From Sulfurimonas marina (GTDB lineage: Bacteria > Campylobacterota > Campylobacteria > Campylobacterales > Sulfurimonadaceae): a stretch of DNA of 64,000 nucleotides. The notes under the pieces are model-generated. The model was not told where the DNA came from. It ran no database searches and saw only the letters and a list, made by a program, of their open reading frames with translations. The position numbers and the translations under genes were made by a program. This document shows positions 53,491-62,188 of the stretch, one piece after another. Positions within the stretch are counted from its first letter, which is position 1. Every line of letters begins with the position of its first letter. The stretch spans positions 1,240,001 to 1,304,000 of the forward strand of contig NZ_CP041165.1 in the NCBI RefSeq assembly GCF_014905095.1, written 5' to 3'.

Positions 53491-54608
53491 AATATTACTT
53501 CTTCATTGAGAACTTTCTTTTGAAAAATATAAATAGAATCTAAGAGTTTTTTATATTCATATTCATTTTTTATTCTATTAATAATAATATCAAAATTTCT
53601 TCCATCATAAATAAATCCTAAATTATATTTAGTAACGATCAAAGATAAATAAGTATTTTCACTTACAATTACAGGAATTCCTAATGCAATTGCTTGAAAA
53701 AATTTATTTGATAATCCAAATTGATAACTTAAACAAATGTTTTCAGCACAACACCACATTACTGTTTTATTATATTTACATAAATTAAGAAGACTACCCA
53801 AATATTCTTTCTCACCAATAATCCAATTGTCATCATTAATGAAAGAAGGTATTTTATTTAAGAAGAATGCATTTACATATATCTTTCTTTTTTTTATTTC
53901 TTTATCTAAATTTTCAAGCATTCTATTGTTTGTTGCAGCACCTACATATATAATTTTAACTTCATCATTATCTTTGAAATAATTTTCTAATGCAAATCCT
54001 AAATACATTTTAAAATGATTATTTGTAACGATTTTAATTTTATATTCTTTAATATTATATAAATGCATATATAGTTTTTTTATTGCTAAATTAACAACAA
54101 TTACTTTTTTAGCTTTCTTTAGAACTTGTTTTTCTAAAAAAATATCTAAACTAACCCTAAAAAAACTATTTTTTCTATTCCGATGAAATTCAACTTCATG
54201 AGCATCATAAATTAAATCAGATTCTAATTCTTTTGCTAAACATTTTCCAACTAATCCACAGAATAAGTCATTTGCGTGTATTGTTATTATTTCTGATTTA
54301 TTATATTCTCTTAAAATTTTTTTAGCTACTAATTTCGATTTTTGATAATCATATAATGATTTTTTCAATCCTTTAAACAAGCCAAATGGTTTAATATTAT
54401 AATTATAATAAAGTATTATCCAAAAATAAAAAGATGCAAAGAAAACAAAAAATAATTCTAGTAATAAAGGAAAATTCAAACTAATATTACTATTAATCTT
54501 TATTTCTTTACAATTTATTATCTCTGGATTTTTAGAGTTTTTAATTACTTCCAATACTCTATGATCAAATTCATAGGGTTCATCAATAAGTATTAAAGTT
54601 TTTTGCAT
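53487..54608 (-). CDS. GT-B glycosyltransferase, divergent
   Basis: About 373 residues from the ATG at 54608, which begins MQKTLILIDEPYEFDHRVLE and matches the opening strand and DxRV motif of GT4-type enzymes. An in-frame ATG at 54668 would add 20 residues inside the upstream gene and looks spurious. The N-terminal half carries DLIYDAHEVEFHRN, a typical GT4 feature, and the C-terminal half GLSNKFFQAIALGIPVIVSE. The donor and acceptor are unknown. The strong AT bias and placement between another GT4 gene and the lipoprotein suggest a strain-specific glycan. Confidence 0.75.
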   Translation of the reverse strand: MQKTLILIDEPYEFDHRVLEVIKNSKNPEIINCKEIKINSNISLNFPLLLELFFVFFASFYFWIILYYNYNIKPFGLFKGLKKSLYDYQKSKLVAKKILREYNKSEIITIHANDLFCGLVGKCLAKELESDLIYDAHEVEFHRNRKNSFFRVSLDIFLEKQVLKKAKKVIVVNLAIKKLYMHLYNIKEYKIKIVTNNHFKMYLGFALENYFKDNDEVKIIYVGAATNNRMLENLDKEIKKRKIYVNAFFLNKIPSFINDDNWIIGEKEYLGSLLNLCKYNKTVMWCCAENICLSYQFGLSNKFFQAIALGIPVIVSENTYLSLIVTKYNLGFIYDGRNFDIIINRIKNEYEYKKLLDSIYIFQKKVLNEEVIL

Positions 54609-54613
54609 AATTT

Positions 54614-55816
54614 TTATTTTAATAACGAAGCATATATTTTTGCAAGTTTTTGTTTTTGAGTATTCCAAGAATACTTATCTTCAATTAACTGGTATTTATC
54701 ATGATCAAGTAAGTAATCTTCATTATTTTTTAAAAATTTCGAAATATTATAAACATTTGTATATAATTTTGTAAAATCTGTAGTAGTACCATTACCATAA
54801 TCATTTAAAAACTCTTTAATTTCAACAAATTCACTTGCTATAATCGGTATATTTGCAAATGTCAATTCAAAAAGTTTATTTGGCATTGCTAACTTATAAG
54901 ACAGAGCTGTTAAATCTGAAGCAATTACTCCAATATTAGCACCTTTTATGTAATTCACTACTTCTTCATAATGTACAGGAGGTAATATTTCGAATCTATT
55001 CGAAATCCCTAGTTTTGATGCCATCATATTTAATTTACTTCTTACTCTCTCGTCACATGGTCCAATAGTTGCAAATTTAACACCAACCAGATTAGGTAAC
55101 ATGTTTAAAATATCTTCGACGCCTCGCCCTGGTGTAACTTTTCCCACATATATAATTAAAGGAACTTGCTTTGATATTTTCAAATCTTCACGAATATTTC
55201 GTTGTGATTCCTTAATAATAGGGCTATTATATAAAACATGTATATCATTTCTTTTCAATTCTTGATTCAAAACCTGTGATATATGTTCGCCGACTGTTAT
55301 AACTGCATCAGCTTTTGAAGCATATTTTTTCTCGATATAAGAAACAAATTTTTTTTGTATAAATGGTAATGGAGGATGTCTATGTACTTCTAATTCATGT
55401 GCATCAAATACTAACTTTGCATTACAACTTTTAGCCACTTTAGATCCAAGAGGTAAACATATCAAATCATGTGCATGGACCAAGTCAGGGTTCAATTCTA
55501 TAATAGCATCTGAAAATACTTTTGTAAACAGATCATATTTAATAAATGGAGCTAGTTTTTTAATAATACTACTAAAAAGTTTTTTATTTATATATCTTAA
55601 TACTTTAAAATATATTTTATCCCCTACCAATAAAGGAATTTTCCATTCAAGTCTATGATAATACACTCCATTTTTTACTTCTACTGCAGGAGTGTTCTTT
55701 CCTTGAGTTGCAAATATATGTACTTCGTAGTTATTTTCAACTGCTGCTTCTGCCATCTTTATTACTCTTGCATCACCTGTACAAGGATTTGATACTATAA
55801 TTGCTATTTTAAGCAT
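54614..55816 (-). CDS. GT4-family glycosyltransferase
   Basis: A 400-residue GT-B enzyme. The N-terminal domain has ARVIKMAEAAVENNYEVHIFAT and KLVFDAHELEVHRHP, and the C-terminal domain has IYVGKVTPGRGVEDILNMLP followed by AMPNKLFELTFANIPIIAS, the donor-binding ExxE-like segment. Sugar donor and acceptor are unknown. It overlaps the pentapeptide-repeat gene by eight bases. With the neighbouring divergent GT it could add two sugars of the surface glycan repeat. Confidence 0.85.
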   Translation of the reverse strand: MLKIAIIVSNPCTGDARVIKMAEAAVENNYEVHIFATQGKNTPAVEVKNGVYYHRLEWKIPLLVGDKIYFKVLRYINKKLFSSIIKKLAPFIKYDLFTKVFSDAIIELNPDLVHAHDLICLPLGSKVAKSCNAKLVFDAHELEVHRHPPLPFIQKKFVSYIEKKYASKADAVITVGEHISQVLNQELKRNDIHVLYNSPIIKESQRNIREDLKISKQVPLIIYVGKVTPGRGVEDILNMLPNLVGVKFATIGPCDERVRSKLNMMASKLGISNRFEILPPVHYEEVVNYIKGANIGVIASDLTALSYKLAMPNKLFELTFANIPIIASEFVEIKEFLNDYGNGTTTDFTKLYTNVYNISKFLKNNEDYLLDHDKYQLIEDKYSWNTQKQKLAKIYASLLK

Positions 55817-56669
55817 TTAGCAACTCCTCTTGTTTAATTTTATCTTCTCGTAGAATTCCAAAAACAAATACCTGAATTAAGGTTGAGACTATATAAGTTC
55901 CAATTCCTAAAGATATACATATAAAATAATTAATATCATCATTAATAAAGATTTTAACACTATAAAAAATTTCGTAAATATCAACTCCTATAGAAATCAA
56001 TATGAGAACAAAAGTACCTAAACTTATCAAGAAAAATACCTTAGCAAGTTTTTTCAAAGCTTTAACTTGATTATTTCTATTAATAAAGTGTATTTCATGT
56101 TCTTCTTCCTGATTAATCTTATTTAATCTTGGGACACCAATAACATTTTCTAAACTTGTTTCTATTAAACTCACTTCATCAAACGATATATTTGTAATAT
56201 TTGTACGATATAGCGCTGTTTGTTCCAATGTAGCATTCTGAAAAAGACAACTGATTAAATATGAATTATTAAAATTAACTTTTTTCATAAAAACATTTTT
56301 AAAGGACAGTTTCCTTGCTCTAACATTATAAAAGTTTGTTTGATGAAATTTAGCACTATTAAAATCAGAGTGAACAATACTACTACCATCAAAGTTTGTA
56401 TGTTTTAAATTCGTATTTGAAAAATCTGAATTGCTAATTTTAGAATAGCTCAAATTAGTATTTTCTAAATCTGCTCCAATAAAGTTTGAATCTGATATAT
56501 TTGTACGAATTAAATTTGCATTTTTAAATATTGCATATCTAAAATCAACATTATGAAAATCCATACCTTCTAAATTTTGATTTTCAAAATTAGCTTGCTC
56601 ACCAGCTTCACCTTCACTTTCAAGCCAAAGTTTATGTTCTTCTATTATTTGTAATAATTCTTTTTGCAT
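55809..56669 (-). CDS. Membrane-anchored pentapeptide-repeat protein
   Basis: A 286-residue protein with an N-terminal segment HKLWLESEGEAGEQANF typical of pentapeptide-repeat proteins, about 25 A(D/N)LxX-type repeats (residues 27-175; for example NFIGADLENTNLSYSKIS) that should form a quadrilateral beta helix, and two membrane helices (about 210-230 and 247-272). The function is unknown. It lies within the glycan cluster and shares short overlaps or gaps with its neighbours, so it is part of the operon. It may help to organise glycan enzymes at the membrane. Confidence 0.8.
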   Translation of the reverse strand: MQKELLQIIEEHKLWLESEGEAGEQANFENQNLEGMDFHNVDFRYAIFKNANLIRTNISDSNFIGADLENTNLSYSKISNSDFSNTNLKHTNFDGSSIVHSDFNSAKFHQTNFYNVRARKLSFKNVFMKKVNFNNSYLISCLFQNATLEQTALYRTNITNISFDEVSLIETSLENVIGVPRLNKINQEEEHEIHFINRNNQVKALKKLAKVFFLISLGTFVLILISIGVDIYEIFYSVKIFINDDINYFICISLGIGTYIVSTLIQVFVFGILREDKIKQEELLNA

Positions 56670-56688
56670 TGTTTTTAGATCATCCTTC

Positions 56689-57777
56689 CTATAACTTACT
56701 ACTAATATATTCTATTTCTTCATCAGTAACATAAGGATTCATGGGTAAACTCATAATTTCATTTGAAACTGTTTCTGATATTGGGAAATCACCTTGTTTA
56801 TATCCTAAATACTGAAAACATTCTTGTAAGTGTAAAGGCATAGGATAGTGTACTGCTGTAGGTATTCCTACTTCTTTTAGTCTTGCCTGTAATTCATCCC
56901 TATTTTTTACTCTAACTGAGTATTGTGCCCAACCTGATGTTGCTTTTTCTTCTACAAATGGAAGAGTTATGTCTAATTTATTTTCGAAAGCTTTGGTATA
57001 TTTAGAAGCCACTTCTTGTCTAAGAACCAAGTCCTTTTCATAATATTTTAGTTTAACATTTAAAACAGCAGCTTGTATAGTATCAAGTCTTCCACCCATA
57101 CCTATGTACTTGTGATGATACCTTTTAGATTGGCCATGCACTCTAAGTGATTTCATTTTATTTGCCAACTCTTCATCATTAGTAAATACTGCCCCACCAT
57201 CACCATAACATCCTAATGGTTTAGCCGGGAAAAAAGAAGTTGTTGATATATTTCCTAAAGAAGAATCTGTTTTTCCATTATAAGTACTTCCAAAAGATTG
57301 TGCACCATCTATAATCACTTGTAAATTATGTTTATTTGCTATAGCTTGAATTGTATCTATATCAGAAGGTTGTCCATATAAGCTTACTGGAATAATAGCT
57401 TTTGTGTTTTCTGTAATTTTTTCTTCTATTCTAGTTGGATCAATATTGTATGTTTTCTCATCTATATCAACAAATACAGGCTTAGCACCTAAAAACGCAA
57501 TAGTTTCAGCTGTAGCTATAAATGTGAATGGTGTAGTAATCACTTCATCACCAGGTTTTATATCTAAAGCCATCATAGCGAGTAAAAGTGCATCTGTGCC
57601 TGAACTACATGTAACTGCATATCTCGCACCTGTAAATTTTTCAAGATTTTTTTCCAGTTCTTGAACTTCATCTCCCATGATAAAATTGCAATTCCTCGCT
57701 ACTTTTATGATAGCTTCTTCTATCTCATCTTTGTAAATTTCATGTTGATATTTTAAGTTTGCAAAATCTATCTTCAT
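56689..57777 (-). CDS. wbpE: DegT/DnrJ/EryC1 aminotransferase, WbpE-like
   Basis: About 362 residues of a PLP-dependent sugar aminotransferase. CSSGTDALLLAMMALDIKPG and DEVITTPFTFIATAETIAFL are at the N terminus, the PLP-Lys lies in TTSFFPAKPLGCYGDGGA, and RVHGQSKRYHHKYIGMGGRL matches the WbpE motif closely. WbpE aminates the C3-keto sugar made by WbpB with glutamate as donor. The ATG at 57777 with a GGGGGA site is preferred over an in-frame ATG at 57789. It overlaps the end of the acyltransferase gene region. Confidence 0.92.
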   Translation of the reverse strand: MKIDFANLKYQHEIYKDEIEEAIIKVARNCNFIMGDEVQELEKNLEKFTGARYAVTCSSGTDALLLAMMALDIKPGDEVITTPFTFIATAETIAFLGAKPVFVDIDEKTYNIDPTRIEEKITENTKAIIPVSLYGQPSDIDTIQAIANKHNLQVIIDGAQSFGSTYNGKTDSSLGNISTTSFFPAKPLGCYGDGGAVFTNDEELANKMKSLRVHGQSKRYHHKYIGMGGRLDTIQAAVLNVKLKYYEKDLVLRQEVASKYTKAFENKLDITLPFVEEKATSGWAQYSVRVKNRDELQARLKEVGIPTAVHYPMPLHLQECFQYLGYKQGDFPISETVSNEIMSLPMNPYVTDEEIEYISSKL

Positions 57778-57778
57778 T

Positions 57779-58678
57779 TCATCCCCCATAGTTAATACGT
57801 TTTTTTAGTCTAATTAAAGGTTTCAATTCTAAACTTTCTAATCCCATAATTTTTTTGTTATTAGCTATATTATCTGTAATAACTGTTCCAATACCTATCG
57901 TTACATTATCACCAATTACTACCTTTTGAATAATTGAACAGTTCGGCCCAATCCAACAATTCATTCCTATTCTAACAGAACCACTTATTTCAGCACATGC
58001 TGTAATAATAGTTCCTTTTCCTATCTCACAATTATGAGCTATATGAACTTGATCGTCAATTTTTACATTATCGAATATAATAGTATCATTTATTGTACCT
58101 TTAGCTATTGTATTCTTTGAACCTATCTCTACATTATCATGAATCACAACTTTTCCAATATGAGGAATCCTTATAGGAATATCACCATCAAAATCAAATC
58201 CAAACCCATCTTCTCCAATAATACTACCAGACTTAATATAACAGTTTTCACCAATCTCTGTATTGTCAGCTATAATAATATTGTTATTTAAAACACTATT
58301 GGCTTTTATTCTAACATTATTACCAATTACACAATTTGCTCCTATGGAAACTGTAGGGGCAATTTCTGTATTATTTCCAATTATAACAGTTTCGTGGATA
58401 TTTATCTTTCTTTTTTCTTGAAAAAAATTTGTCACTATTTTTGCAAATGACAAACGAGGATTATCAACCTTAATATAACTCAGAGAACTGTCATTTGGAA
58501 TAACAAAATTTTTTGGTACTATAATCAAAGCTGTAATTGTTGAATTTGTAAAACCCTTCTTTGAAAATGCAATAGCATTATTTTTTAATTTATCGACAGA
58601 TGCCACTTCATTGATCTCTATATCATTTCCTGCTAGATTTTCTGCTAAAAATTCAGCTATTATTGATGCTTTAATCAT
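57779..58678 (-). CDS. LpxD-like hexapeptide acyltransferase
   Basis: About 299 residues. The N-terminal 90 residues resemble the LpxD uridine-binding domain (VASVDKLKNNAIAFSKKG), and the rest is a left-handed beta helix of isoleucine-patch repeats (for example IGANCVIGNNVRIKANSVL, QVHIAHNCEIGKGTII). The His in QVHIAHNCEIG is the expected catalytic base. It probably acylates an amino sugar nucleotide. Inclusion beside a de-N-acetylase in a WbpBDE cluster suggests a role in the glycan rather than lipid A. The start at 58678 (TAATG) is preferred over an in-frame ATG at 58690. Confidence 0.8.
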   Translation of the reverse strand: MIKASIIAEFLAENLAGNDIEINEVASVDKLKNNAIAFSKKGFTNSTITALIIVPKNFVIPNDSSLSYIKVDNPRLSFAKIVTNFFQEKRKINIHETVIIGNNTEIAPTVSIGANCVIGNNVRIKANSVLNNNIIIADNTEIGENCYIKSGSIIGEDGFGFDFDGDIPIRIPHIGKVVIHDNVEIGSKNTIAKGTINDTIIFDNVKIDDQVHIAHNCEIGKGTIITACAEISGSVRIGMNCWIGPNCSIIQKVVIGDNVTIGIGTVITDNIANNKKIMGLESLELKPLIRLKKRINYGG

Positions 58679-59313
58679 TAGATAATCCATCGAATCACTT
58701 CAAAAGTCTCTGCATATTCTGCACCTATTTGTACACCACGTATTTTAGCAAGTGAATATATAAATTCTTTACTCATGTAATCCCTTACACCTTGAGATTT
58801 ATATTCTTGTAAAGCTAAAGATTTTTTTTCAATATGCTTTTCTTCTAGTTTAACAAACATAGTAAAATCAAAAGACAAAGTATTCCAAATTAATTCATAG
58901 CCTAAAATTGTTTTTGTTTTAAAGGCTCTAACAGACTCTTGAGCAACAGTTAAATGATCCTGATGAATATCATGGAGAGATGGTGTTAAAATTAAATCAA
59001 AGTTATACTTTTTTCTAAGTTTTATCATATCTTCTAAAATATCTTGTCTAGAATAGTTCAATTTTCGAACTGGATAACTATAAATAAATAAATTTTCTTC
59101 TTTAATTCCTAATTGTTCAGTCGCTTTTTTTACTTCAGTTTTTAAGATATCTTTTGGAAAACCTTCTGGTACAGATTCTTCAGCAGTTGAAAATGCTGCA
59201 TAATATACATTTACACCATTTTCTATTAAGGATGTAATTGTTCCTCCTGCTCCCAACTCTCCATCATCTGTATGTGGTGCAAGAACTAAAACATTTTTAA
59301 AACTTGAAATCAT
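58678..59313 (-). CDS. PIG-L/LmbE-family de-N-acetylase
   Basis: A 211-residue metal-dependent deacetylase. The metal-binding motif is APHTDDGELGAGG near the N terminus, and the later HxxH motif is DIHQDHLTV. Members remove N-acetyl from sugar nucleotides or glycoconjugates. It lies directly between the WbpD-like gene and an LpxD-like acyltransferase gene, sharing a TAATG junction with the latter, which suggests sequential deacetylation and re-acylation of the same sugar. The precise substrate is unknown. Confidence 0.85.
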   Translation of the reverse strand: MISSFKNVLVLAPHTDDGELGAGGTITSLIENGVNVYYAAFSTAEESVPEGFPKDILKTEVKKATEQLGIKEENLFIYSYPVRKLNYSRQDILEDMIKLRKKYNFDLILTPSLHDIHQDHLTVAQESVRAFKTKTILGYELIWNTLSFDFTMFVKLEEKHIEKKSLALQEYKSQGVRDYMSKEFIYSLAKIRGVQIGAEYAETFEVIRWII

Positions 59314-59322
59314 TTTTAGCCT

Positions 59323-59901
59323 TTATGTAATTTTACGTTTTATTATTTTAATATCTTCATTTAATAGTTCATAATACGCATATTCATCTTCTGCATGATT
59401 ATCTTTAAACTCTAATGTATTTCCAGAGATTCCAACCCATCCTATTTGTTTTGCAGGAACACCTACCATCAAAGCATATGGTTTAACATCTTTATTCACA
59501 ACTGCACCTGAACCAATTAAAGCATATTCACCAATTGTTATACCACAAACAATAGTAGCATTTGCACCAATTGAACAACCTTGTTTTAAAAGTGTTTTTT
59601 TAAACTCTTCACGTCTAACTATAAATGCTCTAGGGTTTATAACATTTGTAAAAACCATAGATGGTCCTAGAAATACATCATCTTCAATCTCTACACCTTC
59701 ATAAATTGAGATGTTATTTTGTACTTTTACACCGTTTCCAATTTTTACTTTAGGTCCTACTACGCAGTTTTGACCGAAAGAACAATTAGAACCAATTGTC
59801 GTATTTGACAATACATGTGAAAAATGCCAGATTTTTGTATTTTCCCCTATAGTTACATTTTCATCTACAAATGAAGACTCATGAGCAAAATATGAAGCCA
59901 T
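59323..59901 (-). CDS. wbpD: UDP-amino-sugar N-acetyltransferase WbpD
   Basis: A 192-residue hexapeptide-repeat acetyltransferase ([59 protein letters not shown] and [13 protein letters not shown]), matching WbpD nearly motif for motif. WbpD acetylates the 3-amino group made by WbpE to complete UDP-2,3-diacetamido-2,3-dideoxy-glucuronate. The start overlaps the end of wbpB at TAATG. Confidence 0.92.
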   Translation of the reverse strand: MASYFAHESSFVDENVTIGENTKIWHFSHVLSNTTIGSNCSFGQNCVVGPKVKIGNGVKVQNNISIYEGVEIEDDVFLGPSMVFTNVINPRAFIVRREEFKKTLLKQGCSIGANATIVCGITIGEYALIGSGAVVNKDVKPYALMVGVPAKQIGWVGISGNTLEFKDNHAEDEYAYYELLNEDIKIIKRKIT

Positions 59902-60866
59902 TAGTTTAGTACCTTTTTACAAAAAGGATGATATTCCCCATGAAGACCTATAGCAGGTAAATGGCGAATAGTTGAAACTGTTCTGATAGAACCATATGCT
60001 TCATCAAGTCCAAATCCACCACCGTTTAAAATGTGCTCATAACTTTTAGTATGTAGGTCTGTAAATCCACCACTAAATTCTATCTCATCACCATCTACAG
60101 TGATGGAACGATATGTACGCATACCAGTAGCTTTTATCTCATCTGGTATATAATCATAATTTACCGATAAAAACCACCTTACAGTTGCATTTTTCAATTT
60201 GAAATATCCTGCATTTGTATCTGCCGTTTTAACATGTACGATATTTTCTTCCACATCTCCAAAAATCCAGCAAAGCATGTCGTAAAAGTGCACACCAATA
60301 TTTGATGCTATGCCACCAGATTTTTCCTCTTTACCCTTCCATGATTCAAAGTACCACTTCCCACGACTTGTTAAGTATGTAAGGTCAATATCGTACATTT
60401 TATCTGGATTCTCTTCCAATTCCTTAGTTACTTTTTCTTTTAAAGCGATAATTGAGTCATGTAAACGAAGCTGTAAAATGTTATAAACTTTTTTTCCTGT
60501 TTCTTGTTCAATGACTTTTAATTGATCAATATTATGAGGATTCAATACTAAAGGTTTTTCACATATAGCATGAGCTCCACTTTTTAAAGCAAATCTAATG
60601 TGACTATCATGTAAATAGTTTGGCGTAGTAATTCCAATGTATTCTATTTTTTTATTACCATCTCTATGCCACTTATCAACAAATCGATCAAATCTTTCAA
60701 ATTCAGTAAAAAAAGATGCCTGAGGAAAATGACTATCCATAATTCCTATTCCATCATATGGGTCTAAAGCAGCAACTAACTCATTCCCAGTTTCTTTAAT
60801 AGCTTTCATATGTCTTGGCGCTATATATCCACTTGCTCCAATAAGTGCAAAATTTTTACTATTCAT
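59901..60866 (-). CDS. wbpB: Gfo/Idh/MocA oxidoreductase WbpB
   Basis: A 321-residue NAD-dependent oxidoreductase whose N terminus [20 protein letters not shown] and C-terminal motifs [38 protein letters not shown] and [20 protein letters not shown] match WbpB/WlbA. It oxidises the C3 hydroxyl of UDP-GlcNAcA to a ketone. It is positioned between the nucleotide-sugar dehydrogenase and wbpD genes. Length is normal. Confidence 0.93.
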   Translation of the reverse strand: MNSKNFALIGASGYIAPRHMKAIKETGNELVAALDPYDGIGIMDSHFPQASFFTEFERFDRFVDKWHRDGNKKIEYIGITTPNYLHDSHIRFALKSGAHAICEKPLVLNPHNIDQLKVIEQETGKKVYNILQLRLHDSIIALKEKVTKELEENPDKMYDIDLTYLTSRGKWYFESWKGKEEKSGGIASNIGVHFYDMLCWIFGDVEENIVHVKTADTNAGYFKLKNATVRWFLSVNYDYIPDEIKATGMRTYRSITVDGDEIEFSGGFTDLHTKSYEHILNGGGFGLDEAYGSIRTVSTIRHLPAIGLHGEYHPFCKKVLN

Positions 60867-60890
60867 AATTCATCTTCCTTCTATATAAAA

Positions 60891-62162
60891 TTATAATTTC
60901 CAACTTGGATTTTCTACAATACCTTTAACATCTATAACTATAGCATCACCTTTTGACATTGATCTATATTGTTCAGTTGTTATCTCTTTAAAGTTATCAT
61001 GCCCTACAGCTACAATGATAGAGTCATATTTATGAGTGTCCAATGGTAATTCTTCGATCATATTTAACTCTTGAATTTCATGGTCATCACGATCAACCCA
61101 GTAATCATACACATCTACATTACATTCAAATTCTTTTAACTCTTGGATGATATCTAAAACTTTAGAATTACGAGTATCCGGACAATTTTCTTTAAAAGTT
61201 ACACCCATCACAAGTACATTTGAACCATTTAACTTTTTATCATTTTTAACCATTAGTTTAAGAGCTTTATCTGCTATGAGTTTACTCATTCCATTGTTGA
61301 TTTGTCTAGCACCAAGTATAAGGTTTGGCATATAGCCTAGTTCTTGTGCTTTATGAGATAAATAATATGGATCAACACCTATACAGTGACCACCTACAAG
61401 TCCAGGCATTAATTTTATAAAGTTCCATTTAGTACCTGCAGCTTCTATAACATCATGTGTATTAATTCCCATAAGGTCAAATATCATAGCCAATTCATTA
61501 ATTAAAGCTATATTTACATCTCGTTGAGTATTTTCGATCACTTTTGCTGCTTCTGCAACTTTAATAGTAGGAGCTAAATGTGTGCCTGCTGTAATAATAG
61601 ACTTATAAAGTTCATTAACAACGTTTGCGATCTCAGGTGTACTCCCTGAAGTAATTTTTAGTATCTTAGTTACAGTATGCTCTTTATCCCCTGGATTAAT
61701 TCTCTCGGGGCTATAACCACAATAAAAGTCTTCATTAAATTTCAATCCACTTCCATTTTCCAGTATTGGCACACATACTTCTTCTGTTACACCTGGATAA
61801 ACTGTACTTTCATAAATAATAATGTCATCTTTTTTAATAATTTTCGAAATAGATTCTGTTGACTTTATTATAGGAGTTAAATCAGGTTCATTATCTTTAT
61901 TAATGGGTGTTGGAACTGTAACTATATATACATTACAATTTTTAACATCATCATAACTTGTTGTAAATTTCATACCGTTATTTATAGCTTCTTGCATCTG
62001 CTCATTCGATAGTTCTAATGTTCTATCATAACCATTTGAAAGTTCTTCAATCCTTTCTTGATAAATATCTAAGCCTATAACTTCATATTTACTTGAAAAA
62101 GCATGCGCCAAAGGTAAACCAACATAACCTAAACCAACTAAACATATTTTTTTATTTAACAT
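60891..62162 (-). CDS. UDP-N-acetylhexosamine 6-dehydrogenase (WbpO/TviB type)
   Basis: A 423-residue nucleotide-sugar dehydrogenase. The N-terminal cofactor motif is CLVGLGYVGLPLAHAF, the catalytic Cys lies in GLVGGHCIGVDPYY, and the family segments VTVPTPINKDNEPDL, YCGYSPERINPGDKEHT and MGVTFKENCPDTRNSK are intact. The pattern (ESTVYPGVTEEVCVPILE) fits the WbpO/TviB/CapL branch rather than WbpA. It oxidises UDP-GlcNAc or UDP-GalNAc at C6; together with WbpBDE, UDP-GlcNAc is the likely substrate. It is 24 bp ahead of wbpB. Confidence 0.9.
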   Translation of the reverse strand: MLNKKICLVGLGYVGLPLAHAFSSKYEVIGLDIYQERIEELSNGYDRTLELSNEQMQEAINNGMKFTTSYDDVKNCNVYIVTVPTPINKDNEPDLTPIIKSTESISKIIKKDDIIIYESTVYPGVTEEVCVPILENGSGLKFNEDFYCGYSPERINPGDKEHTVTKILKITSGSTPEIANVVNELYKSIITAGTHLAPTIKVAEAAKVIENTQRDVNIALINELAMIFDLMGINTHDVIEAAGTKWNFIKLMPGLVGGHCIGVDPYYLSHKAQELGYMPNLILGARQINNGMSKLIADKALKLMVKNDKKLNGSNVLVMGVTFKENCPDTRNSKVLDIIQELKEFECNVDVYDYWVDRDDHEIQELNMIEELPLDTHKYDSIIVAVGHDNFKEITTEQYRSMSKGDAIVIDVKGIVENPSWKL

Positions 62163-62188
62163 CTTTATCTAAAACCTCTTTTTTTAAT

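Noticed and set aside
53487-54668. Upstream start (54668) for the divergent glycosyltransferase
   Set aside because: The additional 20 residues overlap the previous gene, look like frame-shifted sequence of it, and precede the natural first strand MQKTLILIDEP.
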